Source: Pseudomonas fluorescens
GTDB lineage: Bacteria > Pseudomonadota > Gammaproteobacteria > Pseudomonadales > Pseudomonadaceae
Assembly: GCF_001708445.1 (NCBI RefSeq)
Contig: NZ_CP015637.1
Coordinates: 6,449,001 to 6,513,000, forward strand
Length of the DNA: 64,000 nucleotides
Reading direction: 5' to 3'
Shown here in pieces: positions 1 through 10,292 of this stretch. The position numbers and the translations under genes are program-made. The notes below the pieces were generated by a model, which was not told where the DNA came from, searched no databases, and saw only the letters and a program-made list of their open reading frames with translations. Each line of letters opens with the position of its first letter. The first letter of the stretch is position 1.

Positions 1-996
1 CGCAACGGTCAGGCCCCAACCAAAGCGCGACTTCAGGCGTTCTTCCAGGCCTTCGATTTCCTTCGGATAACGGTCGCTGGTCAGGATGACCTGCTGGCCG
101 CCTTCGAGCAGGGCGTTGAAGGTGTGAAAGAACTCTTCCTGGGAACGTTCCTTGCGGGCGAAGAATTGAATGTCATCGATCAACAAGGCATCAACGGAAC
201 GGTAGAACCGCTTGAACTCGTTGATGGCATTGAGCTGCAGGGCCTTGACCATATCAGCCACGAAGCGCTCCGAGTGCAGGTACACGACCTTGGCATTCGG
301 GTTCTTCTTTAATAGATGGTTACCCACAGCGTGCATCAAGTGAGTCTTACCCAAGCCAACGCCACCATAAAGGAAGAGTGGGTTGTAACCATGCTTGGGG
401 TTATCGGCCACTTGCCAGGCGGCCGCCCGGGCCAGCTGGTTGGATTTACCTTCGACGAAGTTCTCGAAGGTAAAGGTGCGGTTCAAGTAGCTGGTGTGCT
501 TGAGCGCGCCTTCCACCTGCACAGTGCGCTGTTCCGCGCGAACCGGGGCCTGCTGCGAGCTGGCACCTGCCATTGGGTCGAAGCTGTCGCGGGACGGCTC
601 TTCATTTATAGGCGCGTTTTTCTGCGACGAGGATTTTGAAGGCGTCGGAGCAACCGGTGCTGGCGAGTTATTAACAGGCGCGACAGCGGACTGTGCCTGC
701 GAGGCACTCGCTGCCAACGGCGCATTCGGCGCAGCGCGAGGCGCCGAGCTGCGTTTGCTGCCTATTAATAAGGAGAGCACGGGCGCGAGGCCATTGCCAT
801 GCTCATCGAGCAATTCGAGAACGCGGCTCAGGTACTTCTCGTTGACCCAGTCGAGAACAAAACGATTGGGTGCGTAGACACGCAACTCGTCGCCTTCGGC
901 TTCGACCTGTAGCGGACGGATCCAGGTGTTGAATTGCTGGGCAGGCAGCTCATCGCGCAAAAGCTCCACGCACTGCTGCCAAAGTTCCACTGACAC
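1..996 (-). CDS. dnaA: Chromosomal replication initiator DnaA, 5' part only
   Basis: DnaA binds the 9-bp boxes in oriC, oligomerises with ATP and opens the duplex for DnaB loading. Translation from a GTG at 996 gives a product beginning [13 protein letters not shown], the usual Pseudomonas DnaA start. Domain I is followed by a long Ala/Pro/Ser linker, then the AAA+ domain with Walker [11 protein letters not shown] and Walker [10 protein letters not shown]. The frame stays open for 332 codons to base 1, so the end of the AAA+ domain and the DNA-binding domain IV lie outside the window. It is divergent from rpmH across oriC, the standard Pseudomonas arrangement. A perfect DnaA box lies 67 bp upstream of the start, consistent with autoregulation. 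The only oddity is truncation by the window edge. Confidence 0.97.
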   Translation of the reverse strand, partial: MSVELWQQCVELLRDELPAQQFNTWIRPLQVEAEGDELRVYAPNRFVLDWVNEKYLSRVLELLDEHGNGLAPVLSLLIGSKRSSAPRAAPNAPLAASASQAQSAVAPVNNSPAPVAPTPSKSSSQKNAPINEEPSRDSFDPMAGASSQQAPVRAEQRTVQVEGALKHTSYLNRTFTFENFVEGKSNQLARAAAWQVADNPKHGYNPLFLYGGVGLGKTHLMHAVGNHLLKKNPNAKVVYLHSERFVADMVKALQLNAINEFKRFYRSVDALLIDDIQFFARKERSQEEFFHTFNALLEGGQQVILTSDRYPKEIEGLEERLKSRFGWGLTVA

Positions 997-1581
997 GGAT
1001 ATCCCCTAAGTTGAAAGCCGGTGAGGCAAAAACAGCCGCCATTGTAGCGGCCAGCCGCCCACTTATCCACATGTAGGTTGCTCACACACCAGCCAAAATC
1101 AATGCCTTAACCGTAAAGAAGGCGACAGATGGTCTGTGCATAAGCTCTGTGGATAAGCGCACCTAAGCCCATTGTACAAGTGGGGTCGAAAGTCTGTGGG
1201 TAACCGGCCTGTGGATAACAAGCCATTCCACACACAGCTTATCCGACAGCGCAGCACAGGCAGAGCACCGTTTCTCCCCCGTGTTGTCATTCTCTGTACA
1301 TCACGTGGAATATGGCCTCAAGGCAGTTATCCACAGACGAACGCTTCCCTAGCTTTTATAAGCTTTACAGAAAAGCTTTAAATAACTTCCTTCTTTATTT
1401 TTATATCTATGGCATTGCCCATGGAAGCCAGGCGGACAGAAAAGGCCTGGATACGTGCAAAGATCTAATTAAAGGAAAAGCTGGTTGGAAATTGACCTAG
1501 AGGCTTGCTTTCTCTAGAATCGCCGGTCTCTTAAAACGGGGGCCATTCCGGCCCGTTGTGGACGAACCAGGTAACAACGCC
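997..1581. other. oriC: oriC: replication origin between dnaA and rpmH
   Basis: This 585-bp gap separates divergent dnaA and rpmH. I see four perfect DnaA boxes: TTATCCACA at 1063-1071 and 1327-1335, and the reverse complement at 1148-1156 and 1210-1218. Two near-matches are TGTGGGTAA at 1195-1203 and TTATCCGAC at 1239-1247. They are followed by an AT-rich stretch, giving the box-cluster-then-unwinding-element order of a bacterial origin. The Pseudomonas origin is known to map between dnaA and rpmH. The rpmH leader and promoter must lie in the last 150 bp. Confidence 0.93.
1351..1412. other. AT-rich putative DNA unwinding element of oriC
   Basis: This stretch is almost free of GC-rich runs and contains repeated AAGCTTTA-like and TTTATTTTTATAT tracts. 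It lies directly beside the rightmost perfect DnaA box. In bacterial origins the unwinding element is such a tract next to a box array. The exact opening point cannot be read from sequence alone. Confidence 0.7.
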
Positions 1582-1716
1582 ATGAAACGTACTTTCCAAC
1601 CAAGCACCATCAAACGCGCCCGTACCCACGGCTTCCGTGCTCGCATGGCCACCAAGAACGGCCGTGCTGTCCTGTCGCGTCGCCGCGCCAAAGGTCGTGC
1701 GCGTCTGGCAGTTTGA
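1582..1716 (+). CDS. rpmH: 50S ribosomal protein L34
   Basis: This 44-residue, highly basic protein begins [18 protein letters not shown] and ends RARLAV, which is the L34 signature over its whole length. L34 is a late-assembling component of the large ribosomal subunit. The ATG at 1582 is the family start. The stop at 1714-1716 is 13 bp before rnpA, so both are very likely on one transcript, as in most bacteria. It is too short for ordinary gene-length cut-offs but unmistakable. Confidence 0.97.
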   Translation: MKRTFQPSTIKRARTHGFRARMATKNGRAVLSRRRAKGRARLAV

Positions 1717-1729
1717 TAATCCGGTACTG

Positions 1730-2137
1730 GTGGTGAGTCAGGACTTCAGTCGGGAAAAGCGCCTGCTTACCCCCCGGCACTTCAAGGCAGTCTTTGACTC
1801 CCCCACCGGCAAGGTTCCGGGGAAAAATCTCCTGCTCCTTGCGCGTAACAACGATCTGGATCACCCCCGTCTCGGGTTGGTGATCGGCAAGAAGAGCGTA
1901 AAGCTCTCCGTTGAGCGCAATCGCCTCAAGCGTCTGATGCGCGAATCGTTTCGCCTCCACCAGGACACTCTGGTTGGTTGGGATATTGTTATCGTCGCGC
2001 GCAAAGGCTTGGGGGACGTAGAAAACCCCGAATTGATTCAGCATTTCGGCAAGCTCTGGAAACGTTTGGCGCGTACCCACAAGCCAGCACCAGCAGTCAG
2101 CACCGAAACTGTAGGGGTAGACAGCCTTGATGCGTAA
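1730..2137 (+). CDS. rnpA: Ribonuclease P protein component
   Basis: RnpA is the protein subunit of RNase P and helps the RNA subunit bind pre-tRNA 5' leaders. The product is about 135 residues starting [13 protein letters not shown]. The conserved basic RNR motif is visible as [18 protein letters not shown]. The frame is open further upstream, overlapping rpmH in another frame, but Pseudomonas homologues start at the GTG chosen here; the adjacent GTG at 1733 is the alternative. The stop codon lies 5 bases inside yidD, indicating translational coupling in an rpmH-rnpA-yidD-yidC operon. Confidence 0.95.
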   Translation: MVSQDFSREKRLLTPRHFKAVFDSPTGKVPGKNLLLLARNNDLDHPRLGLVIGKKSVKLSVERNRLKRLMRESFRLHQDTLVGWDIVIVARKGLGDVENPELIQHFGKLWKRLARTHKPAPAVSTETVGVDSLDA

Positions 2138-2375
2138 ACTGGCGCTCGTTCCGATCCAGTTTTACCGTTATGCCATTAGTCCTCTGATGGCCAACCACTG
2201 TCGTTTCTACCCCAGTTGTTCCTGCTACGCGTTAGAGGCCATAGAAAATCATGGTCTTCTGCGCGGTGGCTGGCTGGCCTTTCGTCGTTTAGGCCGCTGT
2301 CATCCGTGGAATCCCGGTGGTTATGACCCGGTTCCACCTATCCCTACCTCCCGTTCTTCTTCGATGGCCGAGTAA
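2130..2375 (+). CDS. yidD: Membrane protein insertion efficiency factor YidD
   Basis: This small protein of 81 residues carries the family core [16 protein letters not shown] and the [15 protein letters not shown] motif. YidD is a membrane-associated helper of YidC-dependent insertion. The ATG at 2130 overlaps the end of rnpA by 8 bp, and the gene ends 2 bp before yidC, the classic order. A TTG codon directly upstream is possible but less likely as the start. Confidence 0.94.
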   Translation: MRKLALVPIQFYRYAISPLMANHCRFYPSCSCYALEAIENHGLLRGGWLAFRRLGRCHPWNPGGYDPVPPIPTSRSSSMAE

Positions 2376-2377
2376 TC

Positions 2378-4060
2378 ATGGATATTAAACGCACGATCCT
2401 GATCGTCGCCCTGGCAATCGTGTCCTACGTCATGGTTCTTAAGTGGAACCAGGACTATGGCCAAGCTGCCCTGCCGACTCAGAATGTTGCTACCAATCAG
2501 GCTGCGCCGGCTATTCCGGACACCCCGCTGGGTAACAATGCGTCCGCGAGTGCCGATGTTCCCAGCGCGAATGGCGAGACAAGCGCCCCTGTAGAAACGC
2601 CAGTAGTCACCAATAAAGACCTCATCCACGTCAAAACGGATGTGCTCGACCTGGCTATCGATCCACAAGGTGGTGATATCGCCCAGCTGAAGCTGCCGCT
2701 TTATCCACGTCGCCAAGACCATCCGGGTGTTCCGTTCCAGCTGTTCGATAACGGCGGCGAACGCGTTTATCTGGCACAAAGCGGCCTGACTGGCACCAAC
2801 GGTCCGGATGCTCGTGCTACCGGTCGTCCGGTTTATTCGACCGAACAGAAGACTTATCAACTGGCTGATGGCCAAAACCAGTTGAACGTTGACCTGAAAT
2901 TCAGCCTCGATGGCGTCAACTACATCAAGCGTTTCAGCTTCACCCGTGGTTTGTACGACTTGAAGGTCACTTACCTGATCGACAACGAAAGCGACAAACC
3001 GTGGAGCGGCAACCTGTTTGCCCAGCTCAAGCGTGATGGCAGTTCCGATCCGTCTTCCAGCACCGCCACCGGCACCGCGACTTACCTGGGCGCCGCCCTG
3101 TGGACAAGTAACGAGCCGTACAAAAAAGTGTCGATGAAAGATATCGACAAGGGCGCGCTGAAAGAAACCGTTCAAGGTGGCTGGGTTGCCTGGCTGCAAC
3201 ACTACTTCGTGACCGCATGGATTCCGAACAAGGGTGAAGCCAACCTGGTGCAAACCCGCAAGGACAGCCAGGGCAACTACATCATTGGCTTTACTGGCCC
3301 GGCGTTGACCGTCGCTCCAGGCGCCAAGGCTGAAACCAGCGCTACCTTGTATGCCGGCCCGAAAAGCCAGGCAGTACTGAAAGAGTTATCCCCAGGCCTG
3401 GAACTGACTGTGGATTACGGCATCCTGTGGTTTATTGCCCAGCCGATCTTCTGGCTGCTGCAACATATCCACAGCATCGTCGGCAACTGGGGCTTCTCGA
3501 TCATCTTCCTGACGATGCTGATCAAGGGGATCTTCTTCCCACTGTCGGCCGCCAGCTACAAGTCGATGGCGCGCATGCGTGCCGTGGCCCCTAAATTGGC
3601 CGCGCTGAAAGAACAACATGGTGACGACCGGCAGAAAATGTCGCAGGCCATGATGGAGTTGTACAAGAAAGAGAAGATCAACCCGCTGGGTGGATGCTTG
3701 CCGATTCTGGTACAAATGCCGGTATTCCTTTCGCTGTACTGGGTACTCCTGGAAAGCGTGGAAATGCGCCAGGCTCCGTTCATGCTGTGGATAACTGACC
3801 TGTCGATCAAAGACCCGTTCTTTATCCTGCCGATCATCATGGGCGCGACCATGTTTATCCAGCAGCGCTTGAACCCAACGCCGCCGGATCCGATGCAGGC
3901 CAAGGTAATGAAAATGATGCCAATCATCTTCACCTTCTTCTTCCTGTGGTTCCCAGCTGGCCTGGTGCTGTACTGGGTGGTCAACAACGTGTTGTCGATC
4001 TCTCAACAGTGGTACATCACACGTAAGATCGAAGCGGCTACCAAAAAAGCCGCGGCGTAA
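2378..4060 (+). CDS. yidC: Membrane protein insertase YidC
   Basis: YidC inserts and folds inner-membrane proteins, alone or with SecYEG. The product has 560 residues, normal for Gammaproteobacteria. It has an N-terminal membrane helix (about 5-20), a Ser/Ala/Asn-rich linker, a large periplasmic beta domain (about 80-340), and a C-terminal five-helix Oxa1-like domain beginning near LTVDYGILWFIAQPIFW. The segment LGGCLPILVQMPVF is typical. It closes the rpmH-rnpA-yidD-yidC cluster and is followed by an intrinsic terminator. F0 subunits from the ATP synthase operon in this window are known YidC clients in E. coli. Confidence 0.97.
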   Translation: MDIKRTILIVALAIVSYVMVLKWNQDYGQAALPTQNVATNQAAPAIPDTPLGNNASASADVPSANGETSAPVETPVVTNKDLIHVKTDVLDLAIDPQGGDIAQLKLPLYPRRQDHPGVPFQLFDNGGERVYLAQSGLTGTNGPDARATGRPVYSTEQKTYQLADGQNQLNVDLKFSLDGVNYIKRFSFTRGLYDLKVTYLIDNESDKPWSGNLFAQLKRDGSSDPSSSTATGTATYLGAALWTSNEPYKKVSMKDIDKGALKETVQGGWVAWLQHYFVTAWIPNKGEANLVQTRKDSQGNYIIGFTGPALTVAPGAKAETSATLYAGPKSQAVLKELSPGLELTVDYGILWFIAQPIFWLLQHIHSIVGNWGFSIIFLTMLIKGIFFPLSAASYKSMARMRAVAPKLAALKEQHGDDRQKMSQAMMELYKKEKINPLGGCLPILVQMPVFLSLYWVLLESVEMRQAPFMLWITDLSIKDPFFILPIIMGATMFIQQRLNPTPPDPMQAKVMKMMPIIFTFFFLWFPAGLVLYWVVNNVLSISQQWYITRKIEAATKKAAA

Positions 4061-4085
4061 CTTACTCTGTGGATAACCACTCAAG

Positions 4086-4108
4086 ACGCCCCCTAGTGGG
4101 GCGTTTTG
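4086..4108 (+). terminator. Intrinsic terminator after yidC
   Basis: A 7-bp perfect stem, ACGCCCC (4086-4092) with GGGGCGT (4098-4104), closes a 5-nt loop and runs into TTTT. It lies 26 bp after the yidC stop and 32 bp before the mnmE start. Confidence 0.85.
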
Positions 4109-4139
4109 CTTTCCGTCACTTTTGTTCTGGAACCTGCTG

Positions 4140-5510
4140 ATGAGCGCTCCTCGTGAAACCATCGCTGCTGTCGCTACCGCTCAAGGTCGCGGCGGTGTCG
4201 GTATCGTTCGAATTTCCGGGCCGCTCGCCGGCATTGCCGCCAAAGCCATCAGTGGTCGTGATCTCAAGCCTCGCTACGCGCATTACGGCCCCTTCCTGGA
4301 TGCGGATAACGGGGTATTGGACGAAGGCTTGGCACTTTATTTCCCGGGCCCTAATTCCTTTACCGGCGAAGATGTCCTCGAATTGCAAGGACACGGTGGC
4401 CCGATCGTCCTGGATATGTTGCTGCAACGCTGCCTGCAACTGGGTTGTCGCCTGGCGCGCCCGGGAGAATTCAGCGAGCGGGCATTCCTCAACGACAAGC
4501 TCGACCTAGCGCAGGCCGAAGCGATAGCCGACTTGATCGAGGCCAGTTCTGCACAGGCTGCGCGCAATGCATTGCGCTCGCTGCAGGGGGCGTTTTCCCT
4601 GCGTGTGCATAACTTGACCGAGCAACTGATCAGCCTGCGTATCTACGTGGAAGCGGCGATTGATTTTCCGGAAGAGGAAATCGACTTCCTTGCCGATGGC
4701 CATGTATTGGCGATGCTGGACAAGGTCCGCGACGAATTATCCACAGTACTGCGCGAAGCCGGGCAAGGCGCCTTGCTGCGTGACGGCATGACCGTGGTGA
4801 TTGCCGGTCGACCCAATGCCGGTAAATCCAGCTTGCTCAATGCCCTGGCGGGGCGTGAAGCGGCGATCGTTACCGAGATTGCCGGTACCACACGGGATAT
4901 CCTGCGCGAACATATCCACATCGACGGTATGCCCTTGCATGTGGTCGATACCGCCGGTCTGCGTGATACAGACGACCAGGTGGAAAAGATCGGTGTAGAA
5001 CGGGCGCTCAAGGCCATCGGCGAAGCGGATCGGGTGCTGCTGGTGGTGGATGCCACCGCACCTGAAGCTGTTGATCCTTTTGCGCTGTGGCCGGAATTCC
5101 TTGAACAACGGCCAGACCCGGCCAAAGTCACCTTGATCCGCAATAAGGCTGACCTCACAGGGGAAGCCATTGCCATGGAAACCAGTGACGATGGCCACGT
5201 CACCATAAGTCTGAGTGCGAAGTCGGCCGGGGACGGCCTGGAGCTGCTGCGTGACCACCTCAAGGCCTGCATGGGTTACGAACAGACTTCAGAAAGCAGC
5301 TTCAGCGCTCGCCGCAGGCACCTGGAGGCGTTGCGTCATGCCCGCGCGGCCTTGGAACACGGTCGGGCACAGCTGACCTTGGCGGGGGCAGGGGAGCTGC
5401 TGGCTGAGGATCTACGCCAGGCCCAACAGCTGTTGGGCGAAATCACGGGGGCATTCAGCTCGGATGATTTGCTGGGACGGATTTTTTCCAGCTTCTGCAT
5501 CGGTAAATAG
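4140..5510 (+). CDS. mnmE: tRNA modification GTPase MnmE (TrmE)
   Basis: MnmE works with MnmG to place the carboxymethylaminomethyl group on U34 of certain tRNAs. From the ATG at 4140 the protein has 456 residues, the usual Pseudomonas length. The N-terminal formyl-THF-binding domain begins [18 protein letters not shown]. The G domain has P-loop GRPNAGKSS and [10 protein letters not shown]. The protein ends in the catalytic C-terminal CIGK motif. An in-frame upstream start at 4122 would add six residues and sits almost on the terminator tail, so it is less likely. Its partner mnmG follows after the origin-like gap. Confidence 0.96.
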   Translation: MSAPRETIAAVATAQGRGGVGIVRISGPLAGIAAKAISGRDLKPRYAHYGPFLDADNGVLDEGLALYFPGPNSFTGEDVLELQGHGGPIVLDMLLQRCLQLGCRLARPGEFSERAFLNDKLDLAQAEAIADLIEASSAQAARNALRSLQGAFSLRVHNLTEQLISLRIYVEAAIDFPEEEIDFLADGHVLAMLDKVRDELSTVLREAGQGALLRDGMTVVIAGRPNAGKSSLLNALAGREAAIVTEIAGTTRDILREHIHIDGMPLHVVDTAGLRDTDDQVEKIGVERALKAIGEADRVLLVVDATAPEAVDPFALWPEFLEQRPDPAKVTLIRNKADLTGEAIAMETSDDGHVTISLSAKSAGDGLELLRDHLKACMGYEQTSESSFSARRRHLEALRHARAALEHGRAQLTLAGAGELLAEDLRQAQQLLGEITGAFSSDDLLGRIFSSFCIGK

Positions 5511-5523
5511 TCTTTCGTTTTCC

Positions 5524-5553
5524 ACAGGCAGGCCATTCGCGCCTGTCTGTTTC
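5524..5553 (+). terminator. Probable intrinsic terminator after mnmE
   Basis: An inverted repeat, ACAGGC (5524-5529) with GCCTGT (5541-5546), is followed by CTGTTTCTTTC. It starts 13 bp after the mnmE stop. The stem is short and the U-tract interrupted, so strength is uncertain. Confidence 0.55.
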
Positions 5554-5559
5554 TTTCGC

Positions 5560-6057
5560 GTCACCCGATTTCCTCCTTTCTCTATGCATAACCAGGTCGT
5601 GGGTGGCCTCCGCGTGCGCGCAATTTGCTTCAGTGCTCCCATTTCTGTGGATTAAGCCCTGTGAATAACCGCCCCTGTGCTCGGTTGATAACAGGGCTCG
5701 AAACCTGGGCTAAAACCCGCCTGTGGATAACCACCTGTTTAATCCACAGGCTTAAAGCACTTATCCAAGCCCCTCATGGGCACATGACCACAGACTTTTA
5801 AAGCGCTGTACACGAAGAAAATAAAGGCCTGTAGAGATCTATCCACAGAAAGGTGCCTCAGTAGAAATAAACATAAAAACAAAGATTTAATAAACTTCTC
5901 TCTTTTAATTTCTATTGTCTGTGATTCATCCACAGCTGGTTAAATTTTGTGCAAAGGGTTCTTTAGGGAGGGCTAAGTCCCTATACTTGCCGCCAAAGCT
6001 CTAAAACCAGCTCAACCAATCAATTCCTAATTACCTACATAAGCAGGCACGAGGTGC
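5560..6057. other. Second origin-like DnaA-box cluster between mnmE and mnmG
   Basis: No gene fits here. The gap holds one perfect DnaA box (TGTGGATAA at 5722-5730) and several one- or two-mismatch boxes: 5646-5654, 5660-5668, 5740-5748, 5761-5769, 5839-5847 and 5926-5934. These flank a very AT-rich stretch at about 5865-5912. This copies the layout of oriC about 4.5 kb away. From memory, a second autonomously replicating fragment has been described near the Pseudomonas origin. The mnmG promoter and leader must also lie in this gap. Confidence 0.65.
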
Positions 6058-6060
6058 GTG

Positions 6061-7953
6061 GTGGATTTCCCTTCCCGTTTTGAAGTGATCGTCATCGGCG
6101 GCGGTCATGCCGGTACCGAGGCAGCACTGGCGTCAGCACGCATGGGCGTAAAAACCCTGTTGCTGACGCACAACGTGGAAACCCTCGGTGCGATGAGTTG
6201 CAACCCTGCCATCGGTGGGATCGGCAAAAGCCATCTGGTCAAGGAAATCGACGCCCTTGGCGGCGTGATGGCCATGGCTACCGACAAGGGTGGCATTCAA
6301 TTTCGCGTGCTCAATAGCCGTAAAGGCCCGGCCGTGCGTGCCACACGGGCTCAAGCCGACCGCATCCTGTACAAAGCAGCGGTTCGCGAAACCCTGGAAA
6401 ACCAGCCGAACCTGTGGATATTTCAACAGGCCGCCGATGACTTGATCGTCGAGCAAGACCAGGTACGTGGTGTCGTCACCCAGATGGGCCTGCGTTTCTT
6501 CGCGGAATCCGTGGTGTTGACCACCGGTACCTTCCTCGGCGGACTTATCCACATCGGCATGCAGAACTATTCCGGCGGCCGCGCCGGTGATCCTCCGTCG
6601 ATTGCGTTGGCAAAGCGCCTGCGTGAATTGCCGCTGCGTGTCGGTCGCCTGAAAACCGGGACCCCGCCGCGTATCGACGGGCGGTCCGTGGATTTCTCTG
6701 TGATGACCGAGCAAGCCGGCGATACACCGATCCCGGTCATGTCGTTCATGGGCTCCAAAGAACAGCACCCGAAACAGGTGAGCTGCTGGATCACCCACAC
6801 CAATGGCCGCACCCACGAAATCATTGCCGCGAATCTCGACCGTTCGCCGATGTACTCCGGGGTGATCGAAGGCATCGGTCCACGGTATTGCCCGTCGATC
6901 GAAGACAAGATCCACCGCTTTGCCGACAAGGAAAGCCACCAGGTCTTCATCGAGCCCGAAGGCCTGACCACTCATGAGCTGTACCCGAACGGGATTTCCA
7001 CTTCCCTGCCGTTCGATGTGCAAATCCAGATCGTGCAATCGATTCGCGGCATGGAAAACGCACACATCGTGCGCCCGGGCTACGCCATCGAGTACGACTA
7101 CTTCGACCCGCGTGACCTGAAGTACAGCCTGGAAACCAAAGTGATCGGCGGTTTGTTCTTTGCCGGACAAATCAACGGCACCACCGGTTATGAAGAAGCT
7201 GGTGCCCAAGGTTTGCTGGCCGGAACCAACGCTGCATTGCGTGCCCAGGGTAAAGACAGCTGGTGCCCGCGTCGCGATGAGGCGTACATCGGTGTATTGG
7301 TCGACGACCTGATTACCCTGGGCACCCAGGAACCGTACCGGATGTTCACGTCCCGGGCGGAATATCGCCTGATCCTGCGCGAAGACAACGCCGACCTGCG
7401 CCTGACCGAAAAAGGTCGCGAACTGGGCCTGGTCGATGACGCACGCTGGGCAGCCTTCTGCAAAAAACGCGAAAGCATCGCGTTGGAAGAGCAGCGCCTG
7501 AAAAGCACCTGGGTCCGCCCGGGCACCGAGCAGGGCGATGCGATTGCTGAAAAATTCGGCACGCCGCTGACCCACGAATACAACTTGCTGAACCTGCTGT
7601 CCCGTCCGGAAATCGACTACGCTGGTCTGGTCGAAGTGACCGGGCAGGGCGCAGAAGATCCGCAGGTCGCCGAGCAGGTCGAAATCAAGACCAAATACGC
7701 CGGTTACATTGACCGCCAGCAGGACGAGATCGCCCGCTTGCGCGCCAGTGAAGACACCAAGCTGCCTGCGGATATCGACTACACCGGCATTTCCGGGTTG
7801 TCGAAGGAAATTCAAAGCAAGCTGGGGATAACTCGGCCGGAAACCCTGGGCCAGGCGTCACGTATCCCTGGCGTAACCCCGGCAGCCATTTCGCTGTTGA
7901 TGATTCATTTGAAAAAACGCGGCGCGGGCCGTCAGTTGGAGCAAAGCGCTTGA
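6061..7953 (+). CDS. mnmG: tRNA uridine-5-carboxymethylaminomethyl modification enzyme MnmG (GidA)
   Basis: MnmG is the FAD- and NADH-dependent partner of MnmE in wobble-uridine modification. The N-terminal dinucleotide fold [10 protein letters not shown] follows within about 15 residues of the start, and [13 protein letters not shown] and [11 protein letters not shown] are characteristic family blocks. The length of 630 residues is normal. Two consecutive GTG codons exist (6058 and 6061); a GAGG at 6051 is better spaced for the second, which gives the usual MDFPSRFEV start. The stop overlaps rsmG by 4 bp, so mnmG, rsmG, parA and parB are probably one operon. Confidence 0.96.
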   Translation: MDFPSRFEVIVIGGGHAGTEAALASARMGVKTLLLTHNVETLGAMSCNPAIGGIGKSHLVKEIDALGGVMAMATDKGGIQFRVLNSRKGPAVRATRAQADRILYKAAVRETLENQPNLWIFQQAADDLIVEQDQVRGVVTQMGLRFFAESVVLTTGTFLGGLIHIGMQNYSGGRAGDPPSIALAKRLRELPLRVGRLKTGTPPRIDGRSVDFSVMTEQAGDTPIPVMSFMGSKEQHPKQVSCWITHTNGRTHEIIAANLDRSPMYSGVIEGIGPRYCPSIEDKIHRFADKESHQVFIEPEGLTTHELYPNGISTSLPFDVQIQIVQSIRGMENAHIVRPGYAIEYDYFDPRDLKYSLETKVIGGLFFAGQINGTTGYEEAGAQGLLAGTNAALRAQGKDSWCPRRDEAYIGVLVDDLITLGTQEPYRMFTSRAEYRLILREDNADLRLTEKGRELGLVDDARWAAFCKKRESIALEEQRLKSTWVRPGTEQGDAIAEKFGTPLTHEYNLLNLLSRPEIDYAGLVEVTGQGAEDPQVAEQVEIKTKYAGYIDRQQDEIARLRASEDTKLPADIDYTGISGLSKEIQSKLGITRPETLGQASRIPGVTPAAISLLMIHLKKRGAGRQLEQSA

Positions 7954-8594
7954 GTTCGTTGGTCACCTCGCAACACGCCGAAGAGTTATCCACAGGCGCA
8001 CGCCAACTGGGTGTGCATCTGACCGAAACCCAGCAAGAGCTGCTGCTGGGCTACCTGGCCCTGTTGATCAAATGGAACAAGGCTTACAACCTCACGGCGG
8101 TACGCGATCCCGATGAAATGGTCTCGCGGCATTTGCTCGACAGCCTGAGCGTGATGCCGTTTATCGAAAACGGCCGCTGGCTTGACGTGGGCAGTGGCGG
8201 CGGCATGCCTGGTATTCCGTTGGCTATCCTGTTTCCGGAGTCGCACGTGACCTGCCTGGACAGCAATGGCAAGAAAACCCGCTTCCTGACCCAGGTCAAA
8301 CTGGAGCTGAAGCTGGACAACCTGCAAGTTATCCACAGTCGTGTCGAAGCCTTCGTACCCGAACAGCCCTTCAGCGGAATTGTTTCCAGGGCGTTCAGCA
8401 GTATGGAGAACTTCTGCAACTGGACCCGCCACCTGGGCGACCGCGAAACCCGTTGGCTGGCAATGAAGGGCGTTCATCCAAGCGACGAGCTGTTAGCATT
8501 GCCGGCAGACTTCCACCTCGATAGCGAACACGCCTTGGCCGTACCCGGTTGCCAAGGCCAACGCCATCTGCTGATACTGCGCCGCACGGCATGA
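7950..8594 (+). CDS. rsmG: 16S rRNA (guanine527-N7)-methyltransferase RsmG (GidB)
   Basis: RsmG methylates G527 in the 530 loop of 16S rRNA using S-adenosylmethionine. The product has 214 residues. Visible features are the family N-terminus with [20 protein letters not shown], the SAM-binding loop [15 protein letters not shown], and the acidic CLDSNGKK after motif I. The TTG start at 7950 overlaps the mnmG stop in a TTGA arrangement, so translation is coupled. A perfect DnaA box lies inside the gene at 7986-7994 and another at 8329-8337. Confidence 0.95.
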   Translation: MSSLVTSQHAEELSTGARQLGVHLTETQQELLLGYLALLIKWNKAYNLTAVRDPDEMVSRHLLDSLSVMPFIENGRWLDVGSGGGMPGIPLAILFPESHVTCLDSNGKKTRFLTQVKLELKLDNLQVIHSRVEAFVPEQPFSGIVSRAFSSMENFCNWTRHLGDRETRWLAMKGVHPSDELLALPADFHLDSEHALAVPGCQGQRHLLILRRTA

Positions 8595-8612
8595 TTGGGA
8601 ACACAAGCAAGA

Positions 8613-9410
8613 ATGGCTAAGGTATTCGCGATAGCGAACCAGAAAGGTGGCGTGGGCAAAACCACCACCTGCATCAACCTCGCAGCATCCCTGGTCGCGA
8701 CAAAGCGCCGGGTGCTGTTGATCGATCTCGATCCACAGGGCAACGCCACCATGGGTAGCGGTGTGGATAAACACGGCCTGGAAAACTCGGTCTACGACTT
8801 GCTGATTGGTGAGTGCGACCTCGCCCAGGCCATGCACTACTCCGAGCATGGCGGTTATCAACTGCTGCCGGCCAACCGCGATTTGACCGCGGCGGAAGTC
8901 GTGCTGTTGGAAATGCAGATGAAAGAAAGCCGCTTGCGCAGTGCCTTGGCGCCGATCCGCGAGAATTACGACTACATCCTGATCGACTGTCCGCCGTCGC
9001 TGTCGATGCTCACGCTCAACGCTTTGGTGGCTGCCGATGGGGTAATTATCCCCATGCAGTGCGAGTACTACGCACTGGAAGGGTTGAGCGACCTTGTGGA
9101 TAACATCAAGCGTATCGCCGAGTTGCTGAACCCGAACCTGCAGATCGAAGGCTTGCTGCGGACCATGTTCGACCCGCGCTTGAGCCTGATGAACGATGTT
9201 TCGGCGCAGCTCAAGGAACACTTTGGCGAGCAACTGTACGACACCGTGATCCCGCGCAATATCCGTCTGGCCGAAGCGCCAAGCTACGGCATGCCGGCTT
9301 TGGCATACGACAAAACATCGCGTGGTGCGATTGCCTACCTGGCCCTGGCCGGCGAGATGGTTCGTCGCCAACGCCGCAATTCACGCACTGCTGCAGCCCA
9401 GCCAACTTAA
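8613..9410 (+). CDS. parA: Chromosome-partitioning ATPase ParA (Soj)
   Basis: ParA is a deviant Walker ATPase that binds the nucleoid and moves ParB-parS complexes after origin duplication. The product is 265 residues beginning MAKVFAIANQKGGVGKTT, with the signature KGGVGKT loop, then LLIDLDPQGN and YILIDCPPSLS. An in-frame TTG at 8595 could extend it by six residues, but homologues start at the ATG used here. It lies 18 bp after rsmG and 9 bp before parB. Two perfect DnaA boxes occur inside the gene. Confidence 0.95.
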   Translation: MAKVFAIANQKGGVGKTTTCINLAASLVATKRRVLLIDLDPQGNATMGSGVDKHGLENSVYDLLIGECDLAQAMHYSEHGGYQLLPANRDLTAAEVVLLEMQMKESRLRSALAPIRENYDYILIDCPPSLSMLTLNALVAADGVIIPMQCEYYALEGLSDLVDNIKRIAELLNPNLQIEGLLRTMFDPRLSLMNDVSAQLKEHFGEQLYDTVIPRNIRLAEAPSYGMPALAYDKTSRGAIAYLALAGEMVRRQRRNSRTAAAQPT

Positions 9411-9419
9411 GGAATCCCC

Positions 9420-10292
9420 ATGGCCGTCAAGAAACGAGGTCTCGGACGTGGACTGGATGCGCTCCTGAGTGGTCCGACTGTCACGACCCTTGAAGAACAA
9501 GCGGTGCAGGCCGACGAGCGTGAGCTGCAACACCTGCCGCTGGACCTGATCCAGCGCGGTAAATACCAGCCACGGCGGGACATGGACCCCCAAGCGCTTG
9601 AAGAGCTGGCCAATTCGATCAAGGCTCAGGGCGTGATGCAGCCGATCGTGGTACGCCCGATTGGTGGTGGCCGCTTCGAAATCATTGCCGGTGAACGCCG
9701 CTGGCGCGCCAGCCAGCAGGCCGGCAAGGAAACCATCCCGGCGATGGTGCGCGATGTCTCGGATGAAACTGCCATCGCCATGGCGTTGATCGAGAACATC
9801 CAGCGAGAAGACCTCAATCCGATCGAAGAAGCGATCGCCCTGCAGCGTTTGCAGCAGGAATTCCAGCTGACCCAGCAACAAGTGGCCGAGGCGGTGGGTA
9901 AATCCCGCGTCACGGTCTCCAACTTGTTGCGCCTGATCGCTCTGCCGGAAGTCATCAAGACGATGCTTTCCCATGGCGATCTGGAAATGGGTCATGCCCG
10001 CGCTTTGCTCGGTTTACCGGAAAATCAACAAGTTGAAGGGGCGCGACACGTTGTCGCACGAGGTCTCACCGTTCGTCAGACTGAAGCCCTGGTTCGCCAG
10101 TGGCTCAGTGGCAAACCTGCACCGGTCGAAACGGCCAAACCTGATCCGGATATCGCGCGTCTCGAGCAGCGCCTGGCCGAGCGCCTGGGCTCTGCGGTGC
10201 AAATTCGCCATGGCAAGAAAGGCAAAGGCCAATTGGTCATCGGATATAACTCGCTCGATGAGCTTCAGGGCGTCCTTGCCCACATTCGCTGA
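9420..10292 (+). CDS. parB: Chromosome-partitioning protein ParB (Spo0J)
   Basis: ParB binds parS sites, spreads as a CTP-dependent clamp and stimulates ParA. The product is 290 residues: a basic N-terminus KKRGLGRGLDALL (the ParA-contacting peptide), then the ParB/Srx domain with IIAGERRWRAS, an HTH region around VAEAVGKSRVTVSNLLRLI, and a C-terminal dimerisation domain. It follows parA by 9 bp and has a clear GGAATCCCC leader. I could not find a perfect parS palindrome in the window, so its nearest sites must be elsewhere or degenerate here. Confidence 0.95.
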   Translation: MAVKKRGLGRGLDALLSGPTVTTLEEQAVQADERELQHLPLDLIQRGKYQPRRDMDPQALEELANSIKAQGVMQPIVVRPIGGGRFEIIAGERRWRASQQAGKETIPAMVRDVSDETAIAMALIENIQREDLNPIEEAIALQRLQQEFQLTQQQVAEAVGKSRVTVSNLLRLIALPEVIKTMLSHGDLEMGHARALLGLPENQQVEGARHVVARGLTVRQTEALVRQWLSGKPAPVETAKPDPDIARLEQRLAERLGSAVQIRHGKKGKGQLVIGYNSLDELQGVLAHIR

